This document shows positions 12,556 to 22,350 of a DNA stretch of 64,000 bases, piece by piece. Below the pieces are notes generated by a model, which made no database searches, was not told the DNA's origin, and worked only from the letters and a program-made list of their open reading frames with translations. Position 1 is the first letter of the stretch, and each line of letters opens with the position of its first letter. This stretch comes from Typhlomys cinereus (taxonomy: Eukaryota; Chordata; Mammalia; Rodentia; Platacanthomyidae). The DNA is taken from NCBI GenBank assembly GCA_023101885.1, contig JALPQD010000044.1, forward strand, positions 992,001-1,056,000, given 5' to 3'. Both the position numbers and the translations under genes were made by a program.

Positions 12556-12566
12556 AGAAATGTGAT

Positions 12567-13112
12567 ATTGAATGTTCAATCCTTTAGAACTCTGGGGAAT
12601 GGTACTGCCCAGCACAATCAGCTAATCTAGGGCTATTATCATAAATTACAATGACTTCCAGTACTAAGACCTCTAACTGGTATCTTGAAATTTGAAAAGG
12701 GGTTGTCAAGTGAAAATTACATAACAAAGGTCAAGGGTACACCAACATGGAAGGAGTTGTCTCAGAAGATACTGGGAGCCACATTTCTCAAGCTAATATT
12801 CTGGCTGGTAAGCAATTTCCTCTCTGCCCCGCCATGGCCAGTAACATTCTCTAACAGTAGTTAAGGATCTATTTATAGGTTTAAATTTCATAGTACCTAC
12901 AACAGAGCACCTCTGAATTCCTAGGAACAATTATCAATGGCCAGCAACATAGCTCAATTAGATTAAATTGCTTTGTAACTGATTTGTTCTATAAATAGTT
13001 GATTGCTCCTGAAGATAGTAATAAACACCTACTCTGAACAAAGTGTTCTATAGAATTAACTTACTTGATTCTTATGGCAAATGAATGACCATAGAAGTCT
13101 GTTTTATTGCTT
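12567..13112. other. Unassigned sequence
   Basis: 3' flank of the L1. AT-rich, with no gene or repeat recognised. Confidence 0.45.
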
Positions 13113-13114
13113 TT

Positions 13115-13430
13115 TGTTTTTTATTTGTGCATATGTAGTATATGTGTGTGCATGTATGTGCATGTACATGTATGTATGCACAAATGTAAAGGCCAGAGGT
13201 CAAGATCAGGCAGCCTTCCTAGTGGTTCTCCATCTAAATTTTTTTTTTTTTTGAGATAGTGTGTCTCACTGAACCTGAAACTCACTGATTCACCCTGACT
13301 GACACATTGGATTACAAGCATGCACTGCCACACTCAGCTACTTACATGGGTTTAGCAGATCCAAATTCAGGTCCTCATGCTTGCACAGCAAGTATTTTGC
13401 CAAACGAGCTACCTCTCTAGTCCCAGTGCA
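13115..13430 (-). mobile_element. B4-type SINE, reverse orientation
   Basis: On the minus strand, a tRNA-like start near 13430 (plus-strand 'agctacctctctagtcccag') is followed by a B1/7SL-like block. On the plus strand that block reads 'tttttttgagatagtgtgtc ... gaacctgaaactcactgatt ... ggattacaagcatgcactgc', the mirror of a B1 body. The TG/CA-rich tail lies at 13120-13180. A fused tRNA/B1 structure is the definition of rodent B4. Old and diverged. Confidence 0.75.
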
Positions 13431-13493
13431 AATCTTTTAGAATGTTGTAGGAAATGAAAATTATTTAACGATCTGTTAGAAAAATATAGAGAG

Positions 13494-13815
13494 GGTTGGG
13501 TAGATAACTTAGCAGATGAAGCACTTGCCACACAAACAAAAAGAACAGATCCTTAGATGCTTATGTCTCATTTAAAATGCTGAGTAGGCAAGGTGGCCTG
13601 CCAGTAATTCCAGCCCAGAAGACACAGCCTGGAAATCCTCAGTGCAATCTGGCTTAACAAACCTGCTATATAGATGCTATAGGTTTAATCAGTGACCCTG
13701 TCTCAAAGCAGGAAAGTGGAAGAGCCATCAAGAATGATTGCCAATATCACCCTCAGTCTACACAGGGACACACACTCATGTGCACCTACACCTATATACA
13801 CACATGTTTACAACA
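13494..13815 (+). mobile_element. Older B2-like SINE ('type 2')
   Basis: A tRNA-like head ('gggtagataacttagcagat') is followed by 'aaaatgctgagtaggcaagg', 'ccagtaattccagcccagaa', 'gtgaccctgtctcaaagcag' and a CA-rich tail ('acacacactcatgtgcacct'). The same body order appears at 18345, 42738, 48898 and 51783. Diverged; no clear TSD. Confidence 0.65.
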
Positions 13816-14195
13816 TAAATATCTATTTTATTGTAAATGCCATAATTACAGCTTAATATAAGTCCCATGGTGTGTGTTTTATACATTATATAAATATTCC
13901 ACATTCTATATAGTCATTCTTGTCTTAAAGTGCATTTATGTTAGCACCATATATTGACAATTATATGTAGTGTAGCACTGAACATGAATGTGCCAGTGTC
14001 TCTGCTGCATGCTGAATTCCATTCTTTTGTCTATTATTATCAGGAGACAGGCAGCTAATAATATAAAGGCTTTGTTGAATTTTTTGATACCCATATTTTG
14101 TGGAGAGAGATGGAATTTAAATGAAATGTTAAGGTTGATATAATAACTGACTCTAAAATGAAGCTAATATTAACTTTCACAAGGTGAAAGTCCAC
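13816..14195. other. Unassigned AT-rich sequence
   Basis: No coding or repeat signal beyond short A/T runs. Confidence 0.4.
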
Positions 14196-14220
14196 AGACA
14201 GACAGACAGACAGACAAAAA

Positions 14221-14255
<35 letters not shown>
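14196..14255. repeat. (GACA)n + (CA)n compound microsatellite
   Basis: About five GACA units (14196-14216) are followed by 'aaaa' and a pure (CA)n run at 14222-14255. Confidence 0.95.
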
Positions 14256-14258
<3 letters not shown>

Positions 14259-15880
14259 AAGGAGGAAAAGATAAATTATCTGTCAATGTGGTGGAAATGG
14301 TGTGAGAACTAGAGAGAACTAGAATTAGCAGTGAGCTTCAGGATGTGATATTTACTTATTGAAGAATGGCTCCTCACAGGTGAATAATGAAAACAATTTC
14401 ATTTTTAATTATTCATCCCATCATATTAATTGCATGAGTTAAACTGCTTCACTATGACATTTACTTATATGCATCTGTTGCGTATTGATTATATCTCCTC
14501 TTTCAACTAAGGGCATGATTTCTTGACATGGAATCTTCCAGTGAAGAAGCTGTGACTATGGTTGAAATAATAACAAAGGGTCTAGAACACTACATACTTT
14601 TACTTGCTAAACTGCTGTATAGCAATTTGGAAAGAATTGACTATAAGCTTAGAAGAAATTCTACTCTATGCAAAAAACTACTATATATTATCATGTGCTA
14701 CAGAGAAATATTTTGTGAACAAAACAAGCAGTTGATGATTTTCCCCCTTGTTGTGTCTTAGGAAATTCTAATAGTCTTCCTACTTTTAGACTAATGAATA
14801 CTAGTCTGAATAATCAGCAACCACGAACACCAAAGAAAGTCCTTTCATCCATAAAATGATTATGGTCCCCCAAAGACTCAATTTTTGTGGACATTGTTAG
14901 CAATAATGAAGTTCTTGACTAAGTTATGCACAGTACCTTGTTGTGTGTAATGCTGTTGCACCTTTCACAGACTCCAGCATGCAATTAATGTAATGTACAC
15001 TGAGAAACCAAAAAAATTCTGAAACTATTTTATTGCAAAGTTTGCTGCATTACATGTTCTGGACAAAATTTACAATATCTCTGAGGTATGCCTGTTTGTC
15101 TTTGTTTTCTAAATGCTAACACATTTATTAGATATCATAAGTGTTGAATAAATGTTTGTTGAGTAAAATCACCAGTTAATGAATGGATCATAAAGCCATC
15201 CTTGTGTTTGAAATAACTGAGATATCAAAGAAGGTTTCTTATTAAAATAATCACAATCATTTTAAATGATAAAATGATTGGTAAAGAATACAAATACTTG
15301 TCTGATATCTCTTCATTCTTCTTGTTTATATTCAGAGAGCTGGAATGTGTCAGAAACGGTACAAGCATTTTTCCCAATGAGTACCTTAACAAACTGTCCA
15401 GCATTCTTCTAACAAAGTGTCATCAGAAGCCACAAACTACAAATGGTGGAAGAAGCATAGATTTTGAAGTGAATAAAAATAAACATTTTTATGTTGAAAC
15501 AGATACTCAAGTTACTTATAAACAGATTTTCATGTCTAAGTGATAGAAATCTGTGTTCTCCAAATTAGTGTTGCTGCAAAAATCAAGAGAGAGCAGGATA
15601 AGACTACAGCAGTGAAGGAGTCAGCAACTTATGATCAGCAACCTTGATTCATGTTATGTAACAGCAAATATCTGATAAGGCACCTCTTTTAGGTTCCTGT
15701 AAAGCATAGGACATACTTATTGAGGTAACATTGTCAGAAAAAATAGCTCATGAAGTCTTAGAGCAAGTAAGTGTACAATTTAATTAGTCATGCTTAGATA
15801 AATCTTACAAAACTGATTAGCTCAGGAAATGGCAACTTACAAAATGAATAAAAAGGAAAAGATTAATTCTAGAAACATGT
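14256..15880. other. Unassigned AT-rich sequence
   Basis: The small + frames at 14528-14761 and 15274-15543 show no family resemblance, no codon bias and no neighbouring splice structure; I treat them as chance. The 'gaataaatgtttgttgagta' stretch near 15149 resembles the 3' terminus of old L2/MIR elements but is too short to call. Confidence 0.45.
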
Positions 15881-15881
15881 A

Positions 15882-16230
15882 TTTGTTTTCACATTACTGT
15901 GACAAATTATAGGACAACACAAAATTAGGAAGAAAAGGCATAGTATGTCTCATGGTCCAAAGTCCATCATGACTTATAAGTCATAGTGGCAAGAACTTGA
16001 GGCAACAGTCACATTGTTTCTATAGTCAGGAAATCCAGAAAGATAAATGCTGGTGCTTGGCTTGCTTTGTTCTTTTTTATGCATTCTAGAACCCCAACCC
16101 AATGATGCCACCCACATTTAAGGTGAACCTTTCCACCTCAGTTAGCTAATCTACTACCACAGACATACTGAGAGTGTTGTCTCTTTGGAAGTTCTAGATC
16201 TTGTGAAGACGACAACCAACATTAACCATC
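15882..16230 (-). mobile_element. Solo LTR-like element, reverse orientation
   Basis: The order of blocks 'aggaagaaaaggcatagtat', 'aaagtccatcatgacttata', 'agaaccccaacccaatgatg', 'ccacccacatttaaggtg', 'tctagatcttgtgaagacga', 'caacattaaccatc' matches, in reverse, a common rodent ERVL (MLT2-like) LTR. A related + copy is at 33265-33575. No internal sequence or TSD recognised. Confidence 0.6.
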
Positions 16231-17052
16231 TTTAAATACATAAATACTATCATATATCAAACAGTAAAGAAAAATGGATAAAATAGGTTTTGAGTGACAA
16301 AGGGCCTTGATAATTCTCAATCAAATAAAGAAAAAATTTGGATCAAGGACATGACTTTGAAATTGTTTATTCCCAAAAACACAAGGGTAACTGTCATGAA
16401 GTTTAAAGAAGGAAGAAATACAATAATAAAGGAGGTAAAATTGCACCTCAAGATCATATCCTGTAAAGATTCTGAGCTATACTTATCAGAATATGTATCA
16501 ATAAGATGTAAAATATTGTGTACTTATCAAAGTGGTTGGGAGATCTTATACCAAACTAAGCGTTCATATCAAAATCTTCCTTATCAAGTAAAAACCAAAA
16601 CAAAACTTCTGTAAACTATAAAGTTATATACATCTTCAGAAGGGTTTACACAAGCAATATGTTCCACAAAGGAATGGAAGAAGGCAAAGATAAAGACGGA
16701 GAAGAAAATAGGTATGTCCTTCTGGATAACAGAGCACATATCTTACCAGAGGACTCCTGCACCATGAGAACAGAACAGTGTCACATATTCCCTAAGCGGC
16801 TGCAGTTTGTCTGCAGGCTGGTGGTCTTTGCATGAGCTGTAGTCTTCTATTTTGGAAGCAGCAGATGTTTTATATTTTTTCCCTCTGATCCATTTTTTTT
16901 AGGTTGGGTACACATATATGGATAGAGAAGGGGGATGTGTATAGTAGGAGGACTTCTCCTTAGCTGAGTGTTCCTGGATTTTTAACTGAATACCATGATT
17001 TAGTATTGATCTCTTTGGAGAAAAAGTTAACATGCATTGTGTATGTGGTCAA
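16231..17052. other. Unassigned sequence
   Basis: The + frame at 16294-16614 (106 codons) is Lys/Thr-rich with no recognisable domain and lies in AT-rich DNA; likely chance. Confidence 0.4.
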
Positions 17053-17148
17053 GAAAGAAAAGACAAGGGGGCCCGGGGAGGGGTGGCGGGAGGGAGGGTA
17101 CCGGGGTACCTATTAAGTTTGTGTGATTGGGAAAATGAATAAATAAAT

Positions 17149-17185
<37 letters not shown>

Positions 17186-17216
17186 ATAAATAATGTTTAA
17201 AATGAAAGAAAAGACA
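17053..17216 (+). mobile_element. 138-bp LINE-1 3' end with 13-bp TSD and GATA tail
   Basis: The perfect direct repeat 'gaaagaaaagaca' at 17053-17065 and 17204-17216 flanks a short insert. The insert begins with a G-rich stretch ('ggcgggagggagggtacc') and 'ggggtacctattaagtttgt', which match the last ~100 bp of the L1 3' UTR at 12460-12540. It ends in 'aataaataaa' and a (GATA)n run, 17151-17184. This is a severely 5'-truncated L1 insertion. Confidence 0.9.
17151..17184. repeat. (GATA)n microsatellite
   Basis: About eight GATA units within the A-rich tail of the small L1 insertion, flanked on both sides by 'aaataaat' units from which it could have expanded. Confidence 0.93.
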
Positions 17217-17535
17217 TGGATGTGACCAGAAGTTTGTATGTAATTCTGTCAAGCCTTTGTTGTTAATAATGTTTTCATTATGGCACAGAGCTTTTGTACA
17301 TTTCTCAGGCTTTCTTCAGGTAAATTTGGGATTACATATCCTAATTTTTATATTTGTGATTGGGGCAGAATGACATAGTAAATTATAGGCATAGCTCTTG
17401 AAAACATTATTCACAACAACAAAGACTTCACAGAATTACTTAAACCAATAAACAAGTACATAAATAACACAAGCACACACATGCACAAAAACAAAATCCC
17501 AAAACCTACTACTATACAGAATTGCTACTGAAGAG
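17217..17535. other. Unassigned sequence
   Basis: No gene or repeat recognised; short CA-rich bits near 17470. Confidence 0.4.
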
Positions 17536-17539
17536 GACT

Positions 17540-17790
17540 TTGTTCATGGGACCCCCCTCCAATGTCTTGCTGGAGCAAAGACCACAGGCCATGTTCACAC
17601 AAGAGATTTATTGCAGGAGCAGAGTGGCTGTCCCAGCACAAGTGGGTGAAACAGCAGGGGGTGTCATCTTCTCTCAGCTTACATATAGTACAATTAGGGA
17701 AGCATTAGGGGCTGGAAGTGGGGAACAGACACTCTATCATGCAAAAATTATTCAAGATAAACTGTAAGGCTAAATGCAGGAGCTAAGAGG
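17540..17790 (-). mobile_element. Possible LTR fragment, reverse orientation
   Basis: On the minus strand this reads '...ctgctcctgcaataaatctc' followed by 'ttgtgtgaacatggcctgtg' and 'gctccagcaagac', i.e. an AATAAA signal and a short R/U5-like end as in many rodent ERV LTRs. No partner copy in the window, so the family is unknown. Confidence 0.35.
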
Positions 17791-17849
17791 ACAAATTTAG
17801 TAAAAGAAGTACAAGGAGCAAAACGTTGTGACTTTGACATAGGCACAAT

Positions 17850-18619
17850 TTTATTAGAAATAAAACAAAAGCACCTGAGAAAGAGTAGAAGAATTGGATT
17901 TCATCAACATTAAAAACCAGCTTTGTGTATCAAAATATGCCAGGAGGGAAGCAAAGAGACCAAAGTTATTTTTAAGAATCAGAAAATATTTTCAGGCTGT
18001 ATAACTCCCAGGGGACTTACACCTCAATCAGCATTCTTGTAACTCAGTACTTAAAAGACAGGTAACATACTTAAATGGACAAATGATTTAAAGATATTCC
18101 TTTACAAAAATGTGCAAATAAACAATAATCACAGAAAAGAACATCCAAGCAAACATCATTTAGGATTATATATTGCAACCAAAATTGACAGTTGCTTAGT
18201 ACTCACTGAAAAGACACCACTCAAAAGAAAAGTAATAAATTTTGGTGAAGACATGGAGGCTCTGTCCATTGCTGATGGGATGGGATATGGAGCAAATTAC
18301 AATGGAGAGAAATTTGGCTACATCTCAAAAATTTGAAAATAAGGAAATGGCTGTGGAAATGGCTCAGTCATTAAAGCCTTTGCTTCTCAAGGAAAAGGAC
18401 CTGAGATCACATTGTAAACCCCACATGAAAATGCCAGGCACAGATGACAGCAGCCTGTAGTTCTGACACATGGAGCCTGGGAAACCCCAGAGCAAAACAG
18501 TAAGGAATTAGAGCAATCCAGGATTATTCCCTATGTCACCGTTGGGCTTTCACAGGTATGCACACTCAAGTATCCAATTGTATGCACACATGTGCATGCA
18601 TGCACACACAGGCACACAT

Positions 18620-18657
<38 letters not shown>

Positions 18658-19050
18658 AGCTAAAAAATGGTGTTAGTATATGACCCACAATTTCATTCTT
18701 ATCCATGTGGATGAGAAATATAAAAACATACACATACACAGAAAGTTTAATGCTGTTGATAGCTGAATTATTCACGATATCACAAAATCAGAAGCTACCT
18801 AAATATTCTACAACAAGCAAATGGATATAGAAAATATGCTCTGACCATGTAATGTCATATTACTCAATAACAATTAAAGAAATGAAGTAATGATGTGAAC
18901 GACACATAAACCTTTAAAATGAGTAAGTGTAAAAAGCCACAAAATCCTGCATAACTTGACTCCATTTGTGTAAAATACCTGAATCAAGTATATCCATCTT
19001 CACAGAAGGAAGAATGAGACTAAGAGGTAGAGAGTTTAGTTTCTTCAAAG
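17850..19050 (+). mobile_element. Ancient LINE-1 ORF2/3' end, split by a SINE
   Basis: 17850-18344 follows the order of the L1 ORF2 3' part: 'ggatttcatcaacattaaaa', 'aaatggacaaatgatttaaa', 'gaagacatggaggctctgtc', 'gatgggatgggatatggagc'. After an inserted older SINE (18345-18660) the L1 resumes with 'tagctgaattattcacgata', 'caaatggatatagaaaatat', 'ttactcaataacaattaaag' and its 3' end near 19030. It is much more diverged than the L1 at 6406-12566 and encodes nothing. Confidence 0.75.
18345..18660 (+). mobile_element. Older B2-like SINE inserted in ancient LINE-1
   Basis: Head 'gaaatggctcagtcattaaa', then 'aaaatgccaggcacagatga', 'gcctgtagttctgacacatg', 'gaaaccccagagcaaaacag' and a CA-rich tail ending in the (CA)n at 18623-18653. 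Same type as 13494-13815 and 42738-43125. L1 sequence is continuous in meaning on both sides, so the SINE is the younger. Confidence 0.75.
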
Positions 19051-19210
19051 GAAATGAAAATATTACAAATTCAGATTGCTAAAAAGTTTGCATAGCTGAA
19101 CATGTAAGCTGTGTTCTTATAATAGGAAAAATGTGGTGTGAAATCTATGCCAATAATGTGTAGGAAGAACAGAAGCATTTGGAATACAGCTGAATGATAC
19201 AGTGCTTGTC

Positions 19211-19536
19211 TAGCATGTGGCAATTCTTTTTTTAATTTTTTATTATTTATTGTGTGCATGCATGTGTGTGCGTGTGTATGTATGTGTGTATGCATGTGTG
19301 TGTGTGTAGAACCATGGACGAATTCAGGAACCACCATGGACGCCTCTGCCTCCTCCTTGTTTACTCTGCCCCGGGATTCACAGGCTCCGCACTACCAGTA
19401 CCAGAAACGCAGGCCGCCCCTGCTTCTGCCTGGTGTCTATATGTGGGGTCTAGGTCCAAACTCAGGACCTTCTGCCTACAAGGCAGAGGCTTAACCTCTG
19501 AGCCACCTCTCCAGCCCCTAGTATGTGACAATTCTT
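19211..19536 (-). mobile_element. Young B2-headed SINE, copy A (TSD included)
   Basis: A minus-strand SINE of ~290 bp (19229-19518). The tRNA-like head is at its right end (plus-strand 'gagccacctctccagcccc'), the body in the middle and a TG/CA plus A/T-rich tail at the left. TSD: 'tagcatgtggcaattctt' (19211-19228) versus 'tagtatgtgacaattctt' (19519-19536), 16/18 matching. The open frames crossing it are artefacts of the repeat. Confidence 0.92.
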
Positions 19537-22124
19537 AAGGAAAAATGTTTATGGGGGAAAGTATCTGCAGCCTTTATTACTCTATAAGAAAATCTTGAGG
19601 TCATGTGCTGATGATTTCATTCCTAAAGTTTAGGGATGTTTAATATAATACAGGGATATTTTTCAGAGATGTGACCTAGAGATAAACTACTTATTCTGAT
19701 AATTACAGAGATGTAGTATTTTGAAACTCAAAATAATTTGTCTCATAATTCTGTTTTTACTAAAATAACAGTAGATAGAAAAACATTTACATAATTTAGG
19801 CTTTCTTAAGTATCATGGGTGAATTTTTATTTTACTTTAGCATCTTTCATATGCTACAAACAAACCTAATAATTCCCATGATTCTATCTGCAATGATGCT
19901 ATGACTACCGTTTTAAATTAATACCCACAGTCAAGTTGCTAAGGTCAGTTTTTGAACTTAACATGCACATGATCCAGTATCAATGCCAATGCTGAGAAAG
20001 AAGCAGAAACTAAATAAGTATATTTTAAGTGGATGAATTTAAACTTTATTTAATTTAATAAGCTAGAAAAAACCCATGAAGATTTAACCAATGCAAAAAC
20101 TCTCCTATCTCAAAAATAGACCTAAATTCATATTTTCCAAAAATTTATATGGAAAGTAAGACACATAATCATTGAAGGATAGGAAAGTGACAAGACACAG
20201 TTCAATTAATCAATGACACCCTGTTTTTGTACCCTCACTCGCATGGAAAGTAGAATGGAAATATGCTTTCAAGATTCTTGCTCTCAAAACTCAACAAAAG
20301 CTTCCTGTGCTTCCTCTGAGTGTAAGACTGGAGTCCTATATAGGTGGACTGTCCTTTCAGTAGATTATATGATGAAGCATAAGGAAAAAAATATATCCAA
20401 TTAAAATTCCCAAGCAGTAGTGAGTAAGTCACATGCAAGTCCTTCACAGGAGGCCAGAGGTGGTGGCACAAGTGTTAAAATGCATATTTTGATTAGTGCA
20501 GAGTCTTAGATTGACTTCTCAGTTCATTCATACCTATCCTTATATTTCTTGACAACAGCAAGAAATTCTTCTAACAACAGAAAGGGAACCCAAGCCCTAG
20601 AAAGACCACAGTGGGACTTTGGGCTGCAAAATTCTAAAAGTGCTTCTGGTTAGCTTTGCTTCTTAGTCACAGGAAGTGGATTACAAAGTAAGTTTAAACT
20701 TCAATTCCCAAGGAGAACCACAGAGAAACAGTTACCCTCTCCTCGTCATCACCACATGCACCAGATATAACTACAAAACAAAAACCAAAGCCTGGAGTTT
20801 TCTAGTGAGCTAAAAGACTAGCTAGATAGTTTTCACATGAGTTATTTCAGGATATGAGAAATCACCACTGTTGATCTCAGCCTTGGTGTCTTTAAGGTAG
20901 TAGTGATTGATATTCTTGAGATTGACTCTTGTTCACATAAGAGCGTAAGAATATGTACATTCCAAAAATTAAAATTGTGGTAGTCACCCTTAACTTCAGC
21001 TTCTGTGATTTCAGTTAATGGTTGACCATGAATCACACATGGTACATAAAAAAAATTCCATAATATTCCATATTAAAAATTCCATAAATAAATTTAAAGC
21101 ACATGCTTTAAATTGTAATGTGTGGCTATGAAGAGTGTAATGAATTCTAATGCCATTTTGCTCAATCTTGTCTAGGATGTGAATCATTTTTTCTTCCATC
21201 TTCTCACCTTATGTTTGTTTCATTAGCCACTTAGTAGTAAAAAAATAAACAATAAATAATGCATCAAGTACTATCCAAAGTTTGAAGATTCACTATATAA
21301 AGGAGACTTTTATAGGCAATTTCATACTATACATAGTGCCAAACCTTTTCCTTTCTTTAAATCTTTACCCTAATAGTTGATGGTTACAAAAAAAGTGCAC
21401 AGCTCTGCTAGTCAACCCCATATATATTATGTCAAGTTAACAAAGCAGATGGCTCCATATTCCCCTCCTCAGTTATTTTCTGCTTTCTAGGGAATAATTA
21501 AAATGTATTCTACTCTTCTCATATTGTAGAACTTTTATACATATTTCTGATAAAAATTAAATTTCCAGCTTATGCACAATTTTCTTTCTAATGTCTTTCT
21601 ACTTTTCTCCACAAACTTGTCACTTCCTTATGTAACTTAGTTTCAAAATGCTGTGTGTCCCATAAATCCTCTTCAATGTGTGCTGAAGATACATCTATGA
21701 CAGAAGGGCAGGTGTGCTTTCTAGTTACTTTACTCTTATTTCACAGCAGAAACACATACTTCAAGCATAGTGCCTCACATGGAAACCTTACACAGGCAAG
21801 AAACAGTAAGGTGACTGATAAAAATGTTGAGAATTCTGGGGCTACAAGAAGAAAGTGAACAGTGTAATGAAGTTATTTCTAAGATGGTTAGTCTCCATTG
21901 CTTTGCAATCAGTGTAAGTATTAAGTTATTAAGGTTAATGTTTGACAGATCTTTTTACAGATTATCAGAAAGAGTTCAAGCCATTGAATGCCATTACTCT
22001 GTTCAATTCTTACTATCTATGGAAATGAGAAGTCAATACAAAATAAAAAATAAGCCCTATCTCATTTTGGCAATAAGTAACATTCTTTCAGAGATAGAGG
22101 AATAATCATAATTTTGGATTTTAT
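19537..22124. other. Unassigned AT-rich sequence, repeat-poor
   Basis: 2.6 kb without a recognisable interspersed repeat or coding signal. The short ORFs at 20213, 21655 and 21824 have no family resemblance. Compatible with unique intergenic or intronic DNA. Confidence 0.5.
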
Positions 22125-22350
22125 TTATTTATATGAGAAATAGAAGGAAAGGAGAGAGAGGGAGTGAGGTAGAGAGAAGACACATGAATATGATACATGT
22201 GTGGAGGTCAGAGTATAAACTTTAGAAGTTAGTTTTCTCCTTCTACCTTACAGGTTCTGGAGACGGAACTCCAGTGGCCATGTTTGTGCATAAACACCTT
22301 TGTCTACCAAGTACACCTTATTGGCACTAATTACACTTTGAAAGTTAATC
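22125..22350 (-). mobile_element. Probable old B4/B2-type SINE
   Basis: 'atttatttatatgagaaata', 'acatgtgtggaggtcagagt', 'ttctccttctaccttacagg' and 'gttctggagacggaactcca' follow the order of a reverse-oriented rodent B4-type SINE tail and body. The head is not recognisable. Confidence 0.5.

Larger units (their letters stand above)
6406..12566 (+). mobile_element. Near full-length LINE-1 with target-site duplication
   Basis: A complete L1 layout is present: a short GC-rich 5' UTR (6417-6589), ORF1 (6590-7680), a 19-bp spacer, ORF2 (7700-11522), a ~1-kb 3' UTR (11523-12540) with a G-rich stretch at about 12430-12493, then AATAATAATAAA and an A-run to 12555. The 11-bp direct repeat 'gaaatgtgata' occurs at 6406-6416 and again at 12556-12566, directly flanking the element. 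The preceding 'tt|gaaa' approximates the L1 endonuclease site. Both ORFs carry stops and frameshifts, so the copy is dead. Only ~173 bp of 5' UTR remain, suggesting 5' truncation just upstream of ORF1 or a family with a short leader. Confidence 0.96.

Noticed and set aside
16294..16614. 106-codon + frame
   Set aside because: Same reasons; Lys/Thr/Ile composition follows base composition.
19252..19538. 80-94-codon frames repeated near 44.9 and 46.1 kb with similar protein sequence
   Set aside because: The similarity is real but is due to the young SINE copies; no evidence that the SINE body is translated.
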